Source: Flectonema sp. DT1601 (taxonomy: Eukaryota; Euglenozoa; Diplonemea; Diplonemida; Diplonemidae). Taken from it: a stretch of DNA of 64,000 nt. The notes under the pieces were generated by a model. It did not search any database, had not been told where the DNA came from, and saw only the letters and a program-made list of their open reading frames with translations. The stretch's first letter is position 1. Every line of letters begins with the position of its first letter. Positions 16,309 through 26,570 of the stretch are shown here, one piece after another. The translations under genes were made by a program, and so were the position numbers. The stretch covers positions 379,501 through 443,500 of the forward strand of contig OZ025863.1 in the NCBI GenBank assembly GCA_964019425.1, written 5' to 3'.

Positions 16309-16621
16309 TTTCGGTCTACGGAATTTCTTACTGATGCGTTCTGTGAGACATCTCTGAAGCACATCTTCTGATTGCTTTGGTCTTCGTTGTCAGTCCGCTT
16401 GCCTGAATAATATTATTATTTTAGATGTAAATTAGATTATGTCCCACCTTACTATGGGAATTTTATTGCTTTTTAATCTGGTCAGAAATTTCTTTTTCTG
16501 TTATGCGGGGGGGGGGGGGGGAGGGAGGATATAATTACAATGATGTTTAACCTTTTTTTTTTTTTTTCTTTTTAAAAATTCAATTTTTTTTCTAAACAGG
16601 ACTGTTCAGTTCTATTTACAC
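16309..16621 (+). other. Intergenic region
   Basis: No gene is seen. It contains a 14-base G run (16506-16519) and T runs, and ends with TTTTCTAAACAG (AG at 16598-16599), a textbook pyrimidine-CAG acceptor 22 bases before the next ATG. Confidence 0.7.
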
Positions 16622-17842
16622 ATGACTTCTTTAACATGTCCGATCTGTTTTGATGACTTTGCCGCAGAAGGCGGACGGATTCCATGCTTTTTATCATGTG
16701 GTCATTCATTTTGCAAATCGGACTTGGATTCGATGGCGAAAGACGTTAGAAGAGTGAAATGCCCAGTTTGCAGAACAAAGAGCAAATGTGTACACGCCCC
16801 TAACTATGTTTTGATCGAAGCGTTGAGATTAACAAAAGGTGAAGAACTCGACAACATTACATTAAGCGTTGAAGGCGACTCATCTGATGGTAGCGTACTA
16901 GCGGAAGTCATTGAAACAGCAGATCACACAATTGAAACGTCTGAGGAGGTTACTCAACAAGATAATAATTCATCACATCCATCAACTGAACAACAAGGGC
17001 TTGAGACCTCACTGTCATCATCAGGAGCTTCACGTCGTGACGACTTTAAAAGACTGATCTCATCCGACCCATGCAATGCAAATCATTATTATAAACTAGC
17101 ATTGAGTACCCCTGCACAAATTCAAATTAAACTGTTGGATGGTACTTGGGTAACCCGCCGTTCTCTCCTTGAAAAAACCATCAGCCTAGAACCTGATGCA
17201 GCCCGAGGATATTTCAGCCTTGCCACTACTGTTTGTAAAAACACGGCAGTTCCTTACAAATTACGCGGTAAGGAAGTTACAAAACTAGGACTCTACAAGG
17301 AAGCTTTGAAAAGAGATCCTCACTTATCATCAGCATACATAAATATTGCTCTCTTGTTAAACGCAAAGGAGAGGACAACTGTACGAGGTCACCAGTATGG
17401 TAAGCTGACGTTGTTGAAGAAGGCTTTGGCATTAGAACCCGATAATGCTCAAGCTTATTACTTAATAGCTGGCTTAGTCTGCACTGATGGGTCTACAAAC
17501 TTATTTGACACTGATATGAACAGGAAGCAGCTTTATAAGAAAGCCATCTCTCTCGATCCTTCAAATCCTCGTTCGTACAACAGACTAGGAAGCTGTCTCT
17601 TAACACCGTCGAGTTCTGTCACGCTGCTTGATGGGAATAAGATGACCAAAGTTGAGTTATTTAAAAAAGCTGTCTCTCTCGATCCGAACTTCGCAGAGGC
17701 GCTAACAAATCTCAGCAACTGTATTAAGGTTAAAACAGGAACTATAAAACTAGATGATGGCACAGTTGTTACTAAGGACCAACTTCGAAGCACAGCAAAA
17801 TCATTAAAAGGAAGACAATCACCTTGTTGTGTGGTCTCTTGA
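16622..17842 (+). CDS. RING-finger/TPR-like repeat protein with C-terminal CaaX box
   Basis: The protein has 406 residues. The N-terminal RING (residues 6-50) has the same spacing as the upstream gene's and the same CxxD variation (FCKSDL), so the two genes are paralogues by their first 65 residues. Residues 75-140 are acidic and Ser/Thr-rich. From about 140 to 385 there are TPR-like helical repeats of unusually long period (roughly 50 residues), each with L(Y/F)KKA(I/V)SLDP-type helix ends and an inserted DG-xx-(V/M)T loop. The protein ends CCVVS: CVVS fits a CaaX prenylation signal (a terminal Ser favours farnesylation), with a neighbouring Cys for palmitoylation. A membrane-tethered ubiquitin ligase that recruits partners through the helical repeats is likely. 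The start follows TCTAAACAG by 22 bases. Confidence 0.88.
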   Translation: MTSLTCPICFDDFAAEGGRIPCFLSCGHSFCKSDLDSMAKDVRRVKCPVCRTKSKCVHAPNYVLIEALRLTKGEELDNITLSVEGDSSDGSVLAEVIETADHTIETSEEVTQQDNNSSHPSTEQQGLETSLSSSGASRRDDFKRLISSDPCNANHYYKLALSTPAQIQIKLLDGTWVTRRSLLEKTISLEPDAARGYFSLATTVCKNTAVPYKLRGKEVTKLGLYKEALKRDPHLSSAYINIALLLNAKERTTVRGHQYGKLTLLKKALALEPDNAQAYYLIAGLVCTDGSTNLFDTDMNRKQLYKKAISLDPSNPRSYNRLGSCLLTPSSSVTLLDGNKMTKVELFKKAVSLDPNFAEALTNLSNCIKVKTGTIKLDDGTVVTKDQLRSTAKSLKGRQSPCCVVS

Positions 17843-18455
17843 AAAAAATTGTATTTTATTATTAAGGTACATGACTGCTTGCTAGACACTTTAACCAGCC
17901 TGACTGTTGACGTGACTACTAAAATGATGATTGTGGTGTTTTGACTCTGCATTTCTCGATCGTCCTTTTTTTTTTTCCCCCTCTCTTTTTTATTTTTTTT
18001 TATTCACTTCTTGACTTACGTTCAGAATCCAGACACATACATAAGGTTCTTTGTCCCTACTTTTGTGGGTAGAGGGTCGATAAAACGCTAATAATTAGTT
18101 CCTTAAACTGAGATCGTATATTTCCCGGGTGGGTGAGGATTTAGTTTATTTTTCCCTATTATTATTTTGTTGTTAATTTCCCTTTTTTTTTTTTTTTTTT
18201 TTTTTTCCCCTATTGCAAAAAAACACACTTCAAAAAAATGATCAATTGGAAGCCCAATCTGTCCCTGTTTTATTTTCTTGTCCCTAATATATAAGCAACC
18301 CATGCAATGATATCTTTTTTTTTGCAATCTTGCAAGAGGAGATGGGCATTGCTTGCTATTTCGGTTTGGGAAATGATATTCTTCAGTTCGATACTTGATC
18401 ATTTTTTTTTTCCTTTCTCTCATTCCATTAACCGACCTTAACACGAAACTACCAC

Positions 18456-18535
18456 TCTAAATCGTCTGAGGGTACGGCTGTGCGGTATCGAATTACCGTG
18501 TAGGCGTACCCCGATATACAAGTGCTTTAGATTCG
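18456..18535. ncRNA. Candidate structured RNA: nested hairpin
   Basis: GGGTACG (18470-18476) pairs with CGTACCC (18505-18511). Inside, CGGTA (18483-18487) pairs with TACCG (18494-18498) around a six-base loop, with six-base internal loops on each side. Outside, CTAAATCG (18456-18463) can pair in two blocks with CGA and TTTAG (18512-18530). The block is GC-richer than the surrounding poly(T) DNA. No known RNA family is recognised. Confidence 0.35.
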
Positions 18536-18593
18536 ATTAAAATAAACTAATAACTGTTATATATAAATGCTGCTTTAATCATCATATGCGACC

Positions 18594-18637
<44 letters not shown>

Positions 18638-19845
18638 GAAGAAGCTTGTTGGAATATGTTTTCGATTAGGTTTAATTTTTTTTTTTTTTTTTTGAATTTG
18701 TTTTTCCACATGTTGTGACAATCGTAGTTGTCAATAATTGAACGATGATACTGCAGAGTACTTCTTTGCATCACAGTTCCGTTTTTTATGTTTTTTTTTC
18801 TTTTTTTTTTTTTTTTCTAAAAAACTCTCCCCCCGTTCATTTCATTGCAACCAGGTTAGTAGAACTCTATATTCGTTTTTAACCAGTTTTATGTTGCTTT
18901 TTTTTTTTTATATTTGCATAGTATCAAGTTACCTTACCGTACTCGATTTTCATACACACTGTCCCCGCACCAGAGCATTGGCTTCACCATGACTATGATC
19001 TTTTTGATTGTTGCTCTAGCCTTTGTATTATTGTCACACAAGCGGTTTTCTTCGTAAGCGGGGTTTTTTTTTTTTTTTTTTTTTTTTGCTTAATTAATCT
19101 CTGTATCATATTTTTGTATAATCATCAACCGTCTTGTCTGTTTATGTCTGTAGAATAGCAAATAGCCGACGAAATGTTCCAACTTGGTTGTTGTTTGTTA
19201 TTGTTGTTGTTGTTGTTTACCATTTCTCTTGTGTGATGTTTTTAAACAATTGTGTGGACGAACCTTTCCCCCTTCCATTTATGTTACGATTACCTGGTAT
19301 AAATACCTAAAAGTTAATATTGTTTTCGCTTGGTTAACCCCCTAAGAATTGTTCGATTTTTCTTTGAGCTTCAGGCGAAGTCATAAAACCAAGCAAAACA
19401 GCGTGCGGTCTGTGTTATATTTATGAAAGGTAAATTGTCCGTTTTTTTTTTTTTTTTATCTTCCATTCTTATTTTATCATTTTTTTTATTTTTTTTTTTA
19501 AAATAGACGAGATTCAATAGAAATTCCTGTCAAACACACATTTTTGGTTATCTAGCCTCCGAAAAATAAAAAAAAAAAAAACTTTTTTTTTTTTTTTTTT
19601 TTTTTTTTGCTTCCCTCCTTCTAACCCCTTTTTTTTTGTTTATATCATAAATTACTAATTGTTTAAATTGGTTAACTTTTTTGATACAATACAATATATT
19701 TTTTTTAAAATAAAAAAAAAAACTAAATCAGCCAAAGTCGCTGAATTAAAAGAATGACGTCTGATTTTGCTACACCTAAATTCGGGGAGCCACGTTCTAG
19801 TTATTGAGCGATCCGTTTCTTGCAGTCCGTTATTTTATCGGATGT

Positions 19846-19877
<32 letters not shown>

Positions 19878-20702
19878 GTATTTGGTCATCATAAGTTTCG
19901 TAGTCTCGCTACTAACGGAGCACACATCTGTTAAAAAAAAAAAAAAAAGCAGAGCATTGATTACTTTGAAAAGTTTTTGTTCTTTGAATCCTCCTATGGA
20001 TAGGAAGGGAGGAAAAAAAAAAAGCTTTTTTTTTTTTTTTTTTTTTGTTAGTAAGAAATAAAAATAAAGAACAATGAGATGAAAACAATAATCACTAACA
20101 GCGGTAAGTATCTGAGCCTGTCATTATTTTAGTTTATGTACGTAAATGTAATACGTCGTCTTTGCATTTTTTTTTTTCTTAAGCTGACTATTTCAAATGA
20201 AGAAAATGAAAAAAGCTTTAAAAATAAATCTTCTTTCGTTTTCTTCTTCAGTTTTTAACCTTATTACTGTTTCTAGGAGGTCCCTCCTATTATATTTATT
20301 TTTTCTCTCCCCGTTCCCTTTTTCTTGTTGTGGTTTTGTTCTCTGTCCGTAGTATACTTTTTCATTTTGATTCTATCCAGTACATTATAAAAAATAATAA
20401 AATGAGAGGTGTGAGAATAATGGCTTTCCCTCCATCCAGAGGGAATATAGCTCTATTTTTGATAATGTTGTTGTGATCGTTCCAAAACATGTTTAACATG
20501 CATTTCTTTTAGCCAGCAGCAGTCACTCAAAAAATAATAATATAGTGAGGTTACACACACCCCCCTTTTTTTTTTTTTTTTTTTTTTGCTGTCCGTTTCG
20601 GAAACTTTCATGTTGAGATCGGACATTTCAGAAACTTTTGCGTGGAATTAGAGGTTTTCCCTTTTTTTTTTTTTTTTTTTTTTTTTTCATTTTACATATT
20701 GT

Positions 20703-20761
20703 AAAAGCTAAAAAAGAATCCAACGCGCCTGCCAGCGCGCAAAAGCCTCCTTTTTAGCTTT
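20703..20761. repeat. Strong inverted repeat upstream of the small gene
   Basis: AAAGCTAAAAAAG (20704-20716) is complementary to CTTTTTAGCTTT (20750-20761) with one bulged A. Within it, CGCGC (20724-20728) pairs with GCGCG (20735-20739) around CTGCCA. It could be a transcript hairpin, or a terminator or boundary signal. Confidence 0.5.
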
Positions 20762-20881
20762 CTCAGTTTATATAGTTTTGAGTAACCTTTTATTGAGTTT
20801 TTAATTGTGGTTCTGGTGTCACTGTTGTTGTTTACTGTCCAAAAGAATTATCGAAAAGCTTATTTATTTATACATCAGTTT

Positions 20882-21331
20882 ATGATGCGAGTTAAAAGTA
20901 AATTACGATGTGTTTCCCGAGAATGGAAAGTATATTTAAGTATCGCGCTTTGCTCAACTGATTTGCTTCAAGCAATGAAGGAAGTGGTGTCCAGTATCGG
21001 AAAGTATGCAATAATCTTGGAGGGGAAATCTTTTGATTTAATAATTGACATTTACAGTCCAAGGTCCCTCATTGAAACCCTCATTCCTGAACAGCTGAGT
21101 AATGCTATATTTCGATATGTTTATGCGATGCATAATGATTGTGTCAAAATTATGTTCGTCGCTCTCTCTGATTGTCAAAATGTTAAAATCGGAAGAAGTA
21201 TTTGTTTTCCAGTTGAAGGAGCATCACAACCAATTGATACGATAGATGGATATCACGTTGTGATTATGTACCCACCTCCTGACTTAATCAAAAACTGTGA
21301 CAGAGTTGGTGAACCTATTGAGCTGACTTAG
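20882..21331 (+). CDS. Small protein of unknown function
   Basis: The frame can be read from 20807, but only from non-ATG codons. The first ATG is 20882, four bases after ATACATCAG (AG at 20877-20878), giving 149 residues. The N-terminus (KLRCVSREWKVYLS) vaguely resembles the end of an F-box, which is not enough to name it. The rest (SFDLIIDIYSP, IETLIPEQL, KIMFVALSDCQNVKIG, YHVVIMYPPPDL) looks like alternating strands and helices of a small globular domain. The 3' two-thirds is duplicated in broken form at 27926-28208, ahead of the second vWA gene, so this gene belongs to the duplicated unit. The conserved frame in a hypervariable neighbourhood argues it is real. Confidence 0.55.
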   Translation: MMRVKSKLRCVSREWKVYLSIALCSTDLLQAMKEVVSSIGKYAIILEGKSFDLIIDIYSPRSLIETLIPEQLSNAIFRYVYAMHNDCVKIMFVALSDCQNVKIGRSICFPVEGASQPIDTIDGYHVVIMYPPPDLIKNCDRVGEPIELT

Positions 21332-21605
21332 TAACGACAATATATGTGTTTGTCTCTTCTGAGCACAACATAAAAAGTATTTTCAAATTATGTTCTTTCC
21401 GTACAATCAAATCAGTTTTGTGGGTAGTTCTATTACAGACAACTAACAAAATGTTCAAACTTTAGTCACACGAGACTTGTTTGTCAACACCAGTGATGCT
21501 GTGTTATCAGAGGTAGGTACATAAAATGAAAAATCTTTGGTAAAAAATCATATCTCATTTTCCTCCCTAATCAGATAACTGTTTCGAAGTATCAGCCCAG
21601 AGAAT

Positions 21606-24600
21606 ATGTTTTCTCGCTTGGCAGCAGTAACGCTGCTCGCCGCGAATGTCGCAGCGCAATATGCGGGTGTGGCGGTTTCGCAATTTGGACAGCCGAGAAT
21701 TCCTTTATCGACTCAGGCTTGTCCTAATTTGATATCTCTGGTATCCAACCCAGTGACAGTTGACTCAACATCGAGGGTTAGAATATTAGCTGAGGCTTGG
21801 TGTGGAGCATCGCCTTTGGGAGGACTGGCAAACTCACAGTGCGGTGTAGCTCAGAACTGGCAGCTTCTCGATGACGGTGAGCCCGTTACAACATTAGAAG
21901 CTCAGGTGACTGTTTCCGTAGCACCTGGCAGCGTTCAAACTTTGCTTCTAATCAACCTGCCAATATTTATTCAGCAAACACCCATTTTAGATTTAATCAA
22001 GCAGGGCATTAACAACTTCCTTGACAGGACAGCAGCCGCTACCGCCAACACCAGTCAACACGACATTGCCATCTACACATTCGACGATAGGGAGGACTGG
22101 CAAAGGGTCCACGATTGGTCTAACGATATCAACTCTTTGAAGAGCGCAGTAGCCGGCATTGTTTGCGGGGCGGCATCGCAGCCACTTCCTGGACAGTCAA
22201 CTGGTGCGTTGTACTGCGGGGGTTCTTCGACCAACTTGTACGGTGCGATGATCATTGCAGCCAATGAAATTACAACGAGAGCCGCATCGGCAGCAACGAA
22301 TATCAGAACAACTGCCAGAGGAACTGACTCAGCTTTGGTCATCTTCACTGATGGTGAGGACGTAGCCGCAAGAGCGACATTGGTTCAGGCGAGAGGCGCT
22401 GTTCAAACAGGTGGAATTCTTGCAGTCACTGTCAGTCTTGTGAACGCCGAGTCAGAGGAAGCTTCACTTGCAGGATTATCAGCAATCACTATCGATCCCA
22501 ATGCTGTCTTCGTCGCATTCGCATTCACTGATGTCCCAGCGGGGTACAACAACGCCGCTGATGCGATCATTGCGTACTTCTCGCGTTCTTACCAAATTGA
22601 CTACTGCTCCCCAAGGAGAAGAGGCCGTCACTTCTTAGACCTTCGGGCTATCAGCGCTACTGGTGTTATGGGACCAAAGATGGAGTACATTGTTGGTAAT
22701 GAAGTTATTTGGACCGGACAAGCCAACAATGTATTGGGTACTGTGAGGGAAGTGTTCATCAACCCGCTGTTGCAGAATGTCAACTCCTACACGGTAGAGA
22801 TTCTAGACAACACCAACACCCTGCAGCAGATCGCTGACCAGAACTCTGCGACTATGCAGCTGTTTTATGACACGGCAACCTTCGTACACCCTCCGACTTG
22901 CATGGTTCCGATTACCGAAGTTCAGCCTTGCAGTGCCTCGACAGGTGCTCTTGCTCCATACCAGTGTACCGGTGGAGGTCTGTACCAGTGTGCAGGTGGC
23001 ACTGGAACTTGCACCTGCGCTGATACATTTGGAGGAACTGACACAAGCTGTGGCACCGTTTGCGGTGGATCTCAACAGGAATTCTTTCCAGGACATTTCG
23101 TTGGCACGGAATGTGCTGGTGGTTTGATGCAGAATGCTCCAAGTCTTTTAATCCAGGAATCGAACAGTTTCTTATCGATGTTGTTCACTGCGCAGTGTGC
23201 CGATGGAACGCCTGTTAGAGGACTGACTTTCTCACCTTGTCCTACGTTGTCGTCGATTACCGTGCTTGAATCTGACATCAACGGGCAGTTCAGCAGTACT
23301 AATGAAGCTCGTCACAGAATTTCTTGCATTGCTCTACCAACTCACGTTGTGTCTCTAATATTGGTAGACATGTCAGGAAGTATTCAAAGAGGTCGTGGTG
23401 CATCTCAATACCAGTCATATGTTAATGCTTACTTGGATGGAATGTCATCTGATGTCAGCTCTCACATTGCAGCTATTTACGCTTTTGATGGAAGCCCAAA
23501 TATCACCAGAATCGTTGATTTCGGAAGTCCTGCTACGGCAACGGCAACTATTCCGAACCTCAATTGCGGGACCAACCCAAGCATTTGCCGTGATCCAAGT
23601 ACCAACTTGAACGGAGCTATTGTCGAAGGCTCTGCATTGTTGAGACGATACATCACAGCTAACCCTACTGCTGCTGATGGAATATCCAGACAGCCATATA
23701 TGATTCTCGTGTCTGATGGTACTGACCAGGCTAGATACGCGACGGACGCCGCTGCCCTAGCAGCAGTCATCAGCAACGGTGTCGGTGTATTTGGAATTGG
23801 AATTAAGGGTGAGCGTAGAGATGGTGGTCGTGGTGTTGATCAGGTTAGGTTGCAATTCTTTGCTACATCTGGTGTTTATATTTTAACCAACGCTTTCGCG
23901 GTCCAGGAAGCATTTAACGGAGTATCTAGTGCCATCACCACTGCTGCGGCATCAAGCTACAGATTGGACTACTGCACGGCTAAGAGAACTGGTACTCACA
24001 CACTCCGAATTCAGCTCACCCACCACAACAGTGTTGTTTCTTGGGATCAACAATTCAACGCCGATACGTTTGACTGCTCGAACGATGCCTGTCAGCAGTG
24101 TCTGGGAGGCCCTGTCACCACTGAGTTCAGCTGTTCTGCTCAGCCGCCTCCAGCAAATCAGATTTTCCAGTGTGCTGGCAACGCTGCTGCTGTTGCGGTC
24201 GACGGCTTCTGCAGGTGTCCTTGTCCAGCGCAGTCGGGATACCCACAGCCAGCTTCTTCGATGCCTGGACCAGGTCCAATTATCTGTGAAACCCCCGGAA
24301 CATGTGCAGTAGGTAATCGTATTACTTGTAATGGTCACGGTGGATTGGGTGCTGGAGGTGACTTTGATCGGTTTGGAGTTGATGTAAACTCTCGAGTTTC
24401 AATGGAATTCTCTCCAACATGTGCAGACAACTTGCCAATCCCTTCTCTGAGAATTAGCCCTTGCGACTCACTCACTGACTTCAGAGTGTACGAAACAAAC
24501 AATGAAGGAATTCCCATGCAAGTCAGTACATTTGAGTCACAGCCGAGAGTTATTTGCTTCCCTGATGTAGTAACTTTGATCTTGTTGGATACTTCTGATT

Positions 24601-26333
24601 TTGTTAATGGGAACCCTTATGATGCACTCAAGATATCACTTATAAGATACATTGAAGAGCTCGCAAGCAACCAGCACTCTATTGCTATTTATGCGTTTGA
24701 TGGTCGCACAGGTACTGAAACCCTCCAACTAATAATAGACTTCACTACTGATACTGCTGCTCTGACGGCGAGAGTGCTACAGTGGAGCTGTGCTGAAGAG
24801 GGTTTCTGCCAAGACCTTCCTACCAACTTAAACGGAGCAATAATTGCCGCGGAGGAGATTCTAAGAGCGGAAGCTGGTGTTATTAGGTGGAGACAACAAG
24901 CGTACTTCATATTGTTTTCAACGGGTTCTGATCAGGCTTCAGTTGTTAGTGATCAGGATGCCGTTACTCGTATGAATGAGGCCCGTGAATCATACAGTCT
25001 CATTATATATGTAGTTGCTTTGATTGGTCAGGACTTTGCTAACGTCGGTGTTCTCATAGGCCATTTGACAGTTCTAATTGGTGGTCCTCCCTTCGTTGCC
25101 GGCTCCTTAGTCCAAATTGAATTTCAATTTAGTCAGATAATTGCACTCATCTATTCCACTGCGATTCAGAACCAAGCGTCCTACAGAATTGAATACTGCT
25201 CTTCAAAGAGATTCGGACTCATTACTGTCATTGTTGAGCTCAGATATGACGGAGGAATCATCAGATGGAGTACCACATTCGATGCGTCACAATTTGAATG
25301 TGCTGGAGGAGCGTGTAGACGTTGTTCTAATGACGAATTACATTCCTGTGTTAATCAACCAGAGAGTTATCAACAGTACTTTAGTTGTGATGATGGATTC
25401 CCTGTTGTTGTTGATAGTTACTGTAGGTGTCCCTGTCCTCAGGCTTCTCCAATTGATGGGCCACGTGAAGCACCACAAGAAACACCGGAAGACGCACCAC
25501 CAACTCCAGAACCAACTCCAGAACCGACTCCAGAACCGACTCCAGAACCGACTCCAGAACCGACTCCAGAACCGACTCCAGAACCGACTCCAGAACCGAC
25601 TCCAGAACCGACTCCTGAACCGACTCCAGAACCGGCTCCAGAACCAACTCCAGAACCACAACAAACTCCAAGAGACTCACCGGATGACGCGCCCGGAGAC
25701 TCACCAGATGACGCACCGAACGCCCCAGAAGATGCACCTGAGGCTGAAAACACTCCTGGGAATGAACCAGAAGATGAGGATATTGGAGGGCGTGTGACGG
25801 TAACGTTAATGAATCCATCAACTGGACCACTTCCTCCACTTCCTACTAAGGCTCCTCCACTCCCTTCAGGACCAACGATAGATGAGGTTGTTGTTGTGAT
25901 TTCATTCGAAGTATCTGCTGAACTTCCTGATCTAGTTGCGCAGACGGGTGAACTGGAATCTCGAACTGCAGCCGCTTTAGGAGGAACCTCTTCATGTGCA
26001 AGTATCTGTGGTTCAACTTGTTATACGTGTGATGGTACAGCTCTTTCTGAAAGAAGAATCACATCACTTGTTGTTGAAAGATTCAGAGTCTCACTTTCTG
26101 GAACAACTGTTTATGGGAATGTAGCTGATGGAGTAGAACAAGTATTAAGTGATTTGTTTGCTGGTATTTCGTCCGTGCAGTATGTAGATGGAAGTGCAAC
26201 CACCAAATACCCATCCACCAAATACCCAACCACAAAGTACCCAACCACCAATTCTCCAAGATTAAATGGTGCAACGAGTATTCAGTACGTCGTTGGTAGC
26301 ATTTTACTGGTAGTTGGTGTTATATTTTTATAA
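21606..26333 (+). CDS. vWA-domain surface protein, copy A (short stalk, GPI-type tail)
   Basis: The protein has 1575 residues. Residues 1-17 form a signal peptide. Three von Willebrand A domains lie at about 110-320, 580-790 and 985-1200, each followed by a Cys-rich module. A Pro/Thr/Glu stalk (about 1280-1400) contains some 13 PTPE repeats; then comes a SEA-like or unassigned domain (about 1420-1540), a KYPTT repeat, and a final hydrophobic stretch (YVVGSILLVVGVIFL) with nothing after it, typical of GPI attachment. The vWA2 metal site DMSGS (588-592) is intact. In vWA1 it reads NLPIF instead of DLSKS, and in vWA3 DTSDF with FSTGSDQ instead of FSDGTDQ, so metal-dependent ligand binding may survive only in vWA2. 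The ATG follows a pyrimidine tract ending CTAATCAG and a further CCCAG. The likely role is cell-surface adhesion. Confidence 0.9.
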   Translation: MFSRLAAVTLLAANVAAQYAGVAVSQFGQPRIPLSTQACPNLISLVSNPVTVDSTSRVRILAEAWCGASPLGGLANSQCGVAQNWQLLDDGEPVTTLEAQVTVSVAPGSVQTLLLINLPIFIQQTPILDLIKQGINNFLDRTAAATANTSQHDIAIYTFDDREDWQRVHDWSNDINSLKSAVAGIVCGAASQPLPGQSTGALYCGGSSTNLYGAMIIAANEITTRAASAATNIRTTARGTDSALVIFTDGEDVAARATLVQARGAVQTGGILAVTVSLVNAESEEASLAGLSAITIDPNAVFVAFAFTDVPAGYNNAADAIIAYFSRSYQIDYCSPRRRGRHFLDLRAISATGVMGPKMEYIVGNEVIWTGQANNVLGTVREVFINPLLQNVNSYTVEILDNTNTLQQIADQNSATMQLFYDTATFVHPPTCMVPITEVQPCSASTGALAPYQCTGGGLYQCAGGTGTCTCADTFGGTDTSCGTVCGGSQQEFFPGHFVGTECAGGLMQNAPSLLIQESNSFLSMLFTAQCADGTPVRGLTFSPCPTLSSITVLESDINGQFSSTNEARHRISCIALPTHVVSLILVDMSGSIQRGRGASQYQSYVNAYLDGMSSDVSSHIAAIYAFDGSPNITRIVDFGSPATATATIPNLNCGTNPSICRDPSTNLNGAIVEGSALLRRYITANPTAADGISRQPYMILVSDGTDQARYATDAAALAAVISNGVGVFGIGIKGERRDGGRGVDQVRLQFFATSGVYILTNAFAVQEAFNGVSSAITTAAASSYRLDYCTAKRTGTHTLRIQLTHHNSVVSWDQQFNADTFDCSNDACQQCLGGPVTTEFSCSAQPPPANQIFQCAGNAAAVAVDGFCRCPCPAQSGYPQPASSMPGPGPIICETPGTCAVGNRITCNGHGGLGAGGDFDRFGVDVNSRVSMEFSPTCADNLPIPSLRISPCDSLTDFRVYETNNEGIPMQVSTFESQPRVICFPDVVTLILLDTSDFVNGNPYDALKISLIRYIEELASNQHSIAIYAFDGRTGTETLQLIIDFTTDTAALTARVLQWSCAEEGFCQDLPTNLNGAIIAAEEILRAEAGVIRWRQQAYFILFSTGSDQASVVSDQDAVTRMNEARESYSLIIYVVALIGQDFANVGVLIGHLTVLIGGPPFVAGSLVQIEFQFSQIIALIYSTAIQNQASYRIEYCSSKRFGLITVIVELRYDGGIIRWSTTFDASQFECAGGACRRCSNDELHSCVNQPESYQQYFSCDDGFPVVVDSYCRCPCPQASPIDGPREAPQETPEDAPPTPEPTPEPTPEPTPEPTPEPTPEPTPEPTPEPTPEPTPEPTPEPAPEPTPEPQQTPRDSPDDAPGDSPDDAPNAPEDAPEAENTPGNEPEDEDIGGRVTVTLMNPSTGPLPPLPTKAPPLPSGPTIDEVVVVISFEVSAELPDLVAQTGELESRTAAALGGTSSCASICGSTCYTCDGTALSERRITSLVVERFRVSLSGTTVYGNVADGVEQVLSDLFAGISSVQYVDGSATTKYPSTKYPTTKYPTTNSPRLNGATSIQYVVGSILLVVGVIFL

Positions 26334-26537
26334 TGGCCGCTGCTCTCTTATTTCGATTTCGATTTTACCTCTTTAAACTTCCTCCCTAATTTTTAATTTA
26401 TATCGTGAGCTAGATTGGTTCGCCATGTTAATATGAGCGCCAATCCCTTAGTGAGCGATGAAAAAAAAAAAAAAATTCAATATTCTAATCTGCGGCCCCC
26501 AACTTATCCTTGTCTACTAATATAGAGTCTGTTTTTA

Positions 26538-26570
<33 letters not shown>

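Larger units (their letters stand above)
17843..20881 (+). other. Intergenic region, 3.0 kb
   Basis: No convincing gene. Long T runs occur at 18182-18206, 18598-18635, 19063-19087, 19584-19608, 19849-19877 and 20660-20687. A structured segment lies at 18456-18535 and an inverted repeat at 20703-20761. A strong donor-like GTAAGTAT at 20104 after ATGAAAACAATAATCACT could mark a short upstream exon of the next gene, but I found no acceptor that keeps the frame. A 17-codon ATG frame at 19754-19807 after TAAATCAG is also unexplained. Confidence 0.6.

Noticed and set aside
20060-20500. A possible upstream exon of the small gene (donor GTAAGTAT at 20104)
   Set aside because: The donor is good, but no downstream acceptor keeps the frame into 20882; left as a remark only.
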